Of a stretch of DNA of 9,632 nt, positions 5,463 through 9,632 are shown one piece after another. How positions within the stretch are numbered: the first letter of the stretch is position 1; each line of letters opens with the position of its first letter. A model generated the notes under the pieces. That model did no database searches. It worked only from the letters and a program-made list of their open reading frames with translations, and had not been told where the DNA came from. Source of the DNA: Nitratifractor sp. (GTDB lineage: Bacteria > Campylobacterota > Campylobacteria > Campylobacterales > Sulfurovaceae). Position numbers and translations under genes: made by a program. The stretch covers positions 1-9,632 of the forward strand of contig WFYP01000057.1 of the NCBI GenBank assembly GCA_015490055.1. Direction: 5' to 3'.

Positions 5463-8033
5463 TTAGCTAACCATTGCCTCTAAATTATCTTTAGATACTT
5501 TGTTGAAGTTTAGGTATCTGTAAACATCGTCAAATTTCTCTGGTTTGATTTTAGATGTTACTAGCTCCATATACTCCTCGGCTGTTGGAATTCTACCTTT
5601 AAGTGCAACAACTGCTGCTAACTCGGCAGAGCCTAAATATACTTGAGAGTTTTTACCAAGTCTGTTATCAAAGTTTCTTGTACTTGTAGAGAATACATAT
5701 GCACCCTCATCAACAGATGCTTGATTACCCATACATAGTGAACATCCTGGAATCTCTGTTCTAGCTCCTGCTGCTCCAAATATTGAGTAGTATCCCTCTT
5801 CTTGTAGAGTTTTTTGATCCATCTTTGTAGGAGGACAAACCCATAGTTTAGTAGGTACTTTACCTTCGCCTTTTAGTACTTCGCCAAGTGCACGGAAAAG
5901 ACCGATGTTTGTCATACAGCTTCCTACGAATACTTCGTCGATATCTGTTTTTAAGCCAGCTTCGTGAATTTCGCTAAGTTTTTTAACATCGTCTGGGTCG
6001 TTTGGACAAGCTAAAATTGGCTCTTTAATTTCGTTTAAGTCAATTTCGATAACAGCTGCATACTCTGCATCTTTATCTGCTTCTAAAAGCTCTGGGTTTT
6101 TAATCCACTCTCTCATTTTGTCAGCTCTTCTTTGTAGCGTTGCTTTATCTTCGTAACCTTGTGCAATTAACTCTTCTATAAGTACAATATTTGACTCTAG
6201 GTACTCAATAATTGGCTCTTTGTTTAGCTTAACTGTACAAGCTGCTGCACTTCTTTCGGCACTTGCATCTGAAAGTTCAAACGCTTGCTCGCACTTAAGG
6301 TCTTCTAATCCTTCGATTTCTAAAACACGACCTGCAAAAATATTTTTCTTACCCTTTTTCTCTACAGTTAAAAGACCATCTTTAATAGCTTGGTATGGAA
6401 TAGCATTTACTAAGTCTCTTAGTACGATACCTGGTTGCATTTCGCCTTTAAATCTAACAAGAACTGACTCTGGCATACTTAACGGCATCATACCTGTAAC
6501 CGCTGCAAATGCAACAAGCCCTGAACCAGCTGGGAAGCTAATACCTATTGGGAATCTTGTATGGCTATCTCCACCTGTTCCTACTGTATCTGGAAGGCAC
6601 ATTCTATTTAGCCAACTGTGGATAACACCATCGCCTGGGCGAAGTACAAAACCTTTTCTCTCTGTCCAGAATTTTGGAAGAGTGTGCTGAAGCTCAATAT
6701 CTGCTGGCTTTGGATAAGCTGCTGTATGGCAGAACGACTGAAGAACAAAATCTGCACCAAAGCTTAGAGCTGCAAGCTCTTTAATTTCGTCTCTTGTCAT
6801 GGCACCTGTTGTATCTTGGCTACCTACAGTCGTACATACAGGCTCGCAGTACATACCAGGTCTAACACCCTCCATACCGCACGCTTTACCAACCATTTTT
6901 TGAGCTAGTGTATAACCACCTTTGCTACCTTCTGGTTGCTCTGGTTGCATAAATATATCTGTTGGAGGAAGTTTTAACGCCTCTCTAGCTTTTGCTGTTA
7001 AACCTTTACCGATAATTAGAGGAATTCTACCGCCTGCTCTCATCTCATCTGGTAGAGTGTTTGGTTGTAGTTTAAATTCGCTAACTACTTTACCATCTTT
7101 TTCGATTACACCTTCGTATGGTTTAATTGTAATAACATCGCCAGTCTCTAATTCTGAAACTGGTGCTTGAATAGGCAGACATCCGCTATCTTCTGCTGTG
7201 TTAAAGAAAATTGGAGCAATAATATCACCAATTACAACACCACCAGTTCTTTTGCCTGGAATTCCTGGAATATCTCTACCCATATGCCACTGCACAGAGT
7301 TGATACCAGACTTTCTTGAACTTCCAGTTCCTACAACATCTCCAACATATGCTAATGGATGACCCTTTTTCTTAAGTTCTGCCATAGTCTCTAGTGGCTT
7401 ATCCATTCTTGCTTGTAAGAATGAGTTTGCGTGTAGTGGAATATCTGCTCTAGTAAATGCTTCGCTAGCTGGGCTTAAGTCGTCTGTATTTGTCTCGCCT
7501 GGAACTTTATATACAGTTACTACAATCTCTTCTTCTAGCTCTGGCTTGTTTGTAAACCACTCCGCATTTGCCCAAGACTCGATAACTTGCTTAGCGTATT
7601 CATTACCCTCATCCATAAGAGTTTTAACATCGTTAAATGCATCGTAAACTAAGATAGTGTTTTTTAACTCATCTGCTGCTGCTTGTGCTAACTCTTTATC
7701 ATCAAGCTTAAGTGCATCTACTAATGGACCTACATTATAGCCACCTAGCATTTGACCTAAAATTTTAATTGCATCTAATTTGCTTATAACTTCGCTTATT
7801 GCTTTACCTTGTACTATGTCGTTTAAAAATGCTGCTTTAACATATGCTGCATCATCAACACCTGCTGGTACATGATTTTTTAATAAATCTAAAAGGTACT
7901 CCCCCTCTTTTACTGGTGTCTCTTTTAGTAACTCTACTAATTCAGCTGTCTGCTCTGCAGTTAATGGAAGTGGCGGAACGCCTAATTCTGCTCTCTCTGC
8001 TGTATGCTTTTTATAATCTTCTACTAATGCCAT
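5463..8033 (-). CDS. acnB: Aconitate hydratase B (bifunctional aconitase/2-methylisocitrate dehydratase)
   Basis: This enzyme isomerises citrate to isocitrate through cis-aconitate in the TCA cycle, in the cytoplasm. In this group it serves the oxidative or reductive cycle. It has 856 residues against 865 for E. coli AcnB. The order is the AcnB one: an N-terminal HEAT-like helical domain (1-160), then the swivel domain (about 165-390; VVGTGSSRKSGINS at 233-246), then the catalytic domains. The 4Fe-4S ligands are C706 (VGSCMTN), C764 and C767 (PGCSLCMGN). The GTGGDSHTRFP block (485-495) and SFCHTAAYPKP (433-443) are active-site segments. AGGAG sits 6 nt before the ATG. No frame damage is seen although element A copies lie on both sides. 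Confidence 0.98.
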   Translation of the reverse strand: MALVEDYKKHTAERAELGVPPLPLTAEQTAELVELLKETPVKEGEYLLDLLKNHVPAGVDDAAYVKAAFLNDIVQGKAISEVISKLDAIKILGQMLGGYNVGPLVDALKLDDKELAQAAADELKNTILVYDAFNDVKTLMDEGNEYAKQVIESWANAEWFTNKPELEEEIVVTVYKVPGETNTDDLSPASEAFTRADIPLHANSFLQARMDKPLETMAELKKKGHPLAYVGDVVGTGSSRKSGINSVQWHMGRDIPGIPGKRTGGVVIGDIIAPIFFNTAEDSGCLPIQAPVSELETGDVITIKPYEGVIEKDGKVVSEFKLQPNTLPDEMRAGGRIPLIIGKGLTAKAREALKLPPTDIFMQPEQPEGSKGGYTLAQKMVGKACGMEGVRPGMYCEPVCTTVGSQDTTGAMTRDEIKELAALSFGADFVLQSFCHTAAYPKPADIELQHTLPKFWTERKGFVLRPGDGVIHSWLNRMCLPDTVGTGGDSHTRFPIGISFPAGSGLVAFAAVTGMMPLSMPESVLVRFKGEMQPGIVLRDLVNAIPYQAIKDGLLTVEKKGKKNIFAGRVLEIEGLEDLKCEQAFELSDASAERSAAACTVKLNKEPIIEYLESNIVLIEELIAQGYEDKATLQRRADKMREWIKNPELLEADKDAEYAAVIEIDLNEIKEPILACPNDPDDVKKLSEIHEAGLKTDIDEVFVGSCMTNIGLFRALGEVLKGEGKVPTKLWVCPPTKMDQKTLQEEGYYSIFGAAGARTEIPGCSLCMGNQASVDEGAYVFSTSTRNFDNRLGKNSQVYLGSAELAAVVALKGRIPTAEEYMELVTSKIKPEKFDDVYRYLNFNKVSKDNLEAMVS

Positions 8034-8053
8034 AAGTAGCTCCTGTATTATGA

Positions 8054-8075
8054 TTTGATAAATAATATTATCAAA
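8054..8075 (-). promoter_or_regulatory. 22-bp inverted repeat in the acnB leader
   Basis: TTTGATAA (8054-8061) and TTATCAAA (8068-8075) are perfect arms around 6 bp, ending about 10 bp before the acnB ribosome site. It could be an operator; the GATAAT...TTATC content is loosely Fur-box-like, which would suit an Fe-S enzyme. It could also be an mRNA hairpin. The TTGAT...ATCAA spacing of 10 does not fit an FNR site. Confidence 0.4.
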
Positions 8076-8177
8076 AGTTCTATTTTAATAAAGCACCTAT
8101 TGTTGCTTATATATAAGTAATTTAATATATGTATCGGATAGTTACAGCGTAGTTTAGTAGTTGTTACAATTTACCCC

Positions 8178-8183
8178 ATTATA
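8178..8183 (-). promoter_or_regulatory. Candidate -10 box for acnB
   Basis: TATAAT is on the minus strand with no obvious TTGACA at -35. The place where -35 would fall (8201-8206) is the terminal sequence of a solitary element A end. It would give a leader of about 140 nt. Other TA-rich stretches nearer the gene (8107-8135) are alternatives. Confidence 0.35.
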
Positions 8184-8193
8184 GAGCAAATTG

Positions 8194-8205
8194 TTAGAGG
8201 TGCCC
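8194..8205. mobile_element. Solitary 12-bp end of element A
   Basis: TTAGAGGTGCCC is exactly the terminal sequence of family A, followed by TTAA (8206-8209) as at a real insertion edge. No element body is attached on its left. Together with the left end of copy 2 (8429-8444) it makes a perfect 16-bp inverted repeat facing outward around the last third of the broken gene. Confidence 0.6.
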
Positions 8206-8432
8206 TTAAATATTTATTTCTTGTTTTTATCTTTCTTCTTTTTTTTAGAGTTTTTCTTCTTACTCTCTTCTTTCTTATTTTTAATGCTTTTCTTTTTGCT
8301 TTTTTTAGCTTTTCTAAAAAGGTGTAACTGCTCATCTTCTAGCATTTGCTCTACATATTCTGGGTCAGCTTTTTTATAATTTTTCCAAATACCAGAAGGT
8401 AATCGTATCTCTAATCTATCTTTCTCTCTTAA

Positions 8433-8697
8433 GGGCACCTCTAATAATAGGTAATACCCACAATGGGCAATGCAAATGTAAGATTGTGCAAGAGATTTAT
8501 GAGTCCTAGCCGAAGCTAAGACGACTTAAATATCTTGTGCAAGATTGCGTTTGCATTGTCCACCCAAAGGGCATCTCTAGCTTTCCTCTATGCGTTGTTA
8601 CTCTTTCTTGAATTAGCCCAGCTAGTACTGCGAAAGAGTGCCTAGCCTAGAGAAAAGCTAGAGATGTTGTGGGTATCACCTATTTTTAGAGGTGCCC
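8433..8697. mobile_element. MITE-like element, family A, copy 2 (265 bp)
   Basis: It has the same terminal repeats and orientation as copy 1, differing at roughly 9 positions, mostly around the second internal hairpin. It is flanked by TTAA duplications (8429-8432, 8698-8701). It sits inside the broken gene between its KEIIKL and REKDR codons; deleting the element plus one TTAA makes an uninterrupted frame. There is no coding content. Hairpin base changes relative to copy 1 include one that improves pairing (C at the site equivalent to 5161). Confidence 0.92.
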
Positions 8698-8833
8698 TTA
8701 ATTTAATAATCTCTTTTGCATCCAAAACTTTTAATACCGGAGAAAAGTCTGCTTTACTTAAATCTACATCGTTTTTATAAAACATTGTCTGCTTTTTAAA
8801 ATTACCCCAACCAGGTATTCCATCGCATTGCCA

Positions 8834-9078
8834 TTAAGTTAAGGTTTCTATATCCATTTCTTGGCTTTAAGCTCAAAGCCGAAAGCTTAAAGCTAGCCAC
8901 TTCGTCACTCCCACGAAAGTTGAAGTACACAAGTTTAACTGCCTAAAAGTTGAAAAAGTTCTTTTTCGACAATTTAAACTGTGGATTCCCGTTTTCACGG
9001 GAATGACATGGTGGCAAGCTTTTGGCTTTGTGCTTTAAACTTTATGCATTTTATGGGGGGGTAAAACTCTTAACTTAA
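8834..9078. mobile_element. Foldback element B (about 245 bp)
   Basis: The ends CATTAAGTTAAG (8832-8843) and CTTAACTTAATG (9069-9080) are exact inverted repeats. Almost the whole element is an imperfect palindrome centred near 8956-8960: GTTGAAAAAG (8949-8958) against 8961-8970, GTCACTCCC (8904-8912) against GGGAATGAC (8999-9007), and AAAGCC/GCTT blocks further out. It carries a separate perfect hairpin, ATTCCCGT-TTTC-ACGGGAAT (8985-9004), a motif seen in intergenic repeats of many bacteria. It contains no ORF. The exact boundary is ambiguous because the ends are themselves repetitive (TTAA, TA or AT duplications are possible). Confidence 0.75.
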
Positions 9079-9211
9079 TGTCAATGATGGTACTTCATAG
9101 CCATTTTTAAATTCAATTAAAATAGAGTAAAAGCTATCATCAAAAACTTCTACAATTTTACCTCTACCAAATACTAAACCATAAACTTTATCGCCAACTT
9201 TTGCATTATTA

Positions 9212-9480
9212 ACTGAAGTTACGCACTATATACAACATTTAATAGCATAAGAGGGTGCTTAATGTGAATAGTTTTTAATAAAAGCTAGCCAAAGCCAACT
9301 TGCGTTAAAAAGTATTTAAAGTCAAGTGCCCTCTTGTGCTATCCATAGGGCAAAACAAAAAAGCAACACCTATAAAATAAAAATTATCACTCTTGGCTTC
9401 GGCTAGGAGAGAAAATTTGTTCTTTCATATCTGTTACTTTTTTGATTTGTTAAATATTGTATATAGTGCGTAACTTCAGT
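9212..9480. mobile_element. MITE-like element C (269 bp) with TATTA duplication
   Basis: The terminal repeats begin ACTGAAGTTACGCACTATAT and are identical over 24 bp, then CATTTAA versus TATTTAA. TATTA flanks both ends (9207-9211, 9481-9485). The sequence is unrelated to A and B at the ends. Internal arms pair: 9242-9260 with 9324-9342 (16 of 19, all mismatches wobble-compatible) and CTAGCCAAAGCCAA (9285-9298) with 9393-9406 (13 of 14). No ORF. It interrupts codon 6 of the gene after ftsK. Confidence 0.9.
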
Positions 9481-9506
9481 TATTAAAATATGCCATCTGT
9501 ATTCTT

Positions 9507-9632
9507 CTAAATTAATATCTCTCGATTACCTTTATTATTTGGTGCACTTAGCACGCCCATCTTCTCTAACTGTTCAACAATATTTGCAGCTCTATTATAA
9601 CCAATTTGTAGCTTTCTTTGCAAGTAAGATAT
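9507..9632 (-). CDS. ftsK: FtsK DNA translocase, C-terminal 41 residues (partial)
   Basis: This is the end of the septal chromosome translocase that pumps DNA toward dif at division. Only the winged-helix gamma domain is in the window: ISYLQRKLQIGYNRAANIVE followed by QLEKMGVLSAPNNKGNREIL. The core LQRKLQIGYNRAA with E-x-x-G is the FtsK/SpoIIIE gamma signature that reads KOPS orientation sequences. The stop is TAG at 9507-9509. The gene continues beyond the right edge. The frame is intact here, so the insertions just downstream spare it. Confidence 0.92.
   Translation of the reverse strand: MSYLQRKLQIGYNRAANIVEQLEKMGVLSAPNNKGNREILI

Larger units (their letters stand above)
8214..9496 (-). 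pseudogene. Gene downstream of ftsK, broken by three different MITE-like elements
   Basis: The ATG at 9494-9496 is 10 bp after the ftsK stop. Pieces in order on the minus strand: 9481-9496 (MAYFN), 9070-9211 (AKVGDKVYGLVFGRGKIVEV... NGYEVPSLT), 8699-8833 (WQCDGIPGWGNFKKQ... DAKEIIKL) and 8214-8428 (REKDRLEIRLPSGIWKNY... then a Lys-rich tail). Removing the elements with one copy of each duplication (TATTA, TTAA) restores frame exactly at the first and third breaks; removing 8834-9078 restores it at the second. The ancestral protein was about 164 residues: an SH3/Tudor-like beta-rich start (VGDKVYGLVFGRGKIVEV), a middle with PGWGN, an RLPSGIWKNYKKAD segment, and about 30 mostly lysine residues at the end. 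No family is recognised. The 8214-8438 frame that starts at a GTG inside element A is only its tail. Confidence 0.85.

Noticed and set aside
6220..7170. Plus-strand open frames of 156 and 82 codons inside acnB
   Set aside because: They are antisense shadows of the conserved aconitase sequence.
8214..8438. A 74-codon lysine-rich open frame taken as a complete gene starting at GTG 8436-8438
   Set aside because: The start codon and the next bases come from the end of element A. The codons from REKD onward continue the frame of the fragment on the other side of the element once TTAA is counted once. It is the tail of the broken gene.
5105..8697. Reading the two A copies plus acnB as a composite transposon
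   Set aside because: Each copy has its own distinct duplication (TATA and TTAA), so they inserted separately; acnB is a core gene.

Overview
The window looks like chromosome from an AT-rich member of the Campylobacterota (a Sulfurimonas/Sulfurovum-type relative). This is an inference from the low GC content, the tightly overlapping minus-strand genes, the form of the AcnB aconitase, and an intergenic landscape full of small inverted-repeat elements. No database search was possible. Every protein gene lies on the minus strand. The only plus-strand gene is a 5S rRNA at the left end.

Left to right: (1) 1-390, a heavily structured rRNA spacer followed by 5S rRNA. (2) 391-664, AT-rich sequence holding what reads as the remnant of a small minus-strand gene with two in-frame stops. 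(3) 665-3672, a seven-gene minus-strand operon: a TetR-type regulator, a four-helix membrane protein, a STAS/SEC14-like protein, a small unknown protein, an FlK-type hot-dog thioesterase, a histidine phosphatase and a Cys-based protein tyrosine phosphatase-like protein. Neighbours overlap or nearly touch, with two ATGA junctions. Two perfect AT palindromes lie between the promoter and the regulator's start. (4) 3801-5069, a Y-family DNA polymerase with an insertion in its fingers/palm region. (5) 5105-5370, a 266-bp MITE-like element (family A) abutting the polymerase promoter. (6) 5463-8033, acnB, aconitate hydratase B. (7) 8194-9496, a cluster of mobile-element scars. (8) 9507-9632, the 3' end of ftsK.

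The most striking result is in region 7. The gene that followed ftsK, about 164 codons and starting at 9496, has been broken by three unrelated small inverted-repeat elements: C at 9212-9480, B at about 8834-9078, and A copy 2 at 8433-8697. Removing each element conceptually, with one copy of its target duplication (TATTA for C, TTAA for A), joins the three fragments into one open frame. The remains therefore identify both the lost gene and the exact element boundaries. Element A also occurs upstream of the polymerase gene with a TATA duplication. A solitary 12-bp A end sits in the acnB promoter region. The A elements fold into long internal hairpins and share a 13-nt motif with element C.

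No CRISPR array, tRNA, transposase gene or phage gene is visible. The elements are non-autonomous and their transposase would have to be supplied from elsewhere.
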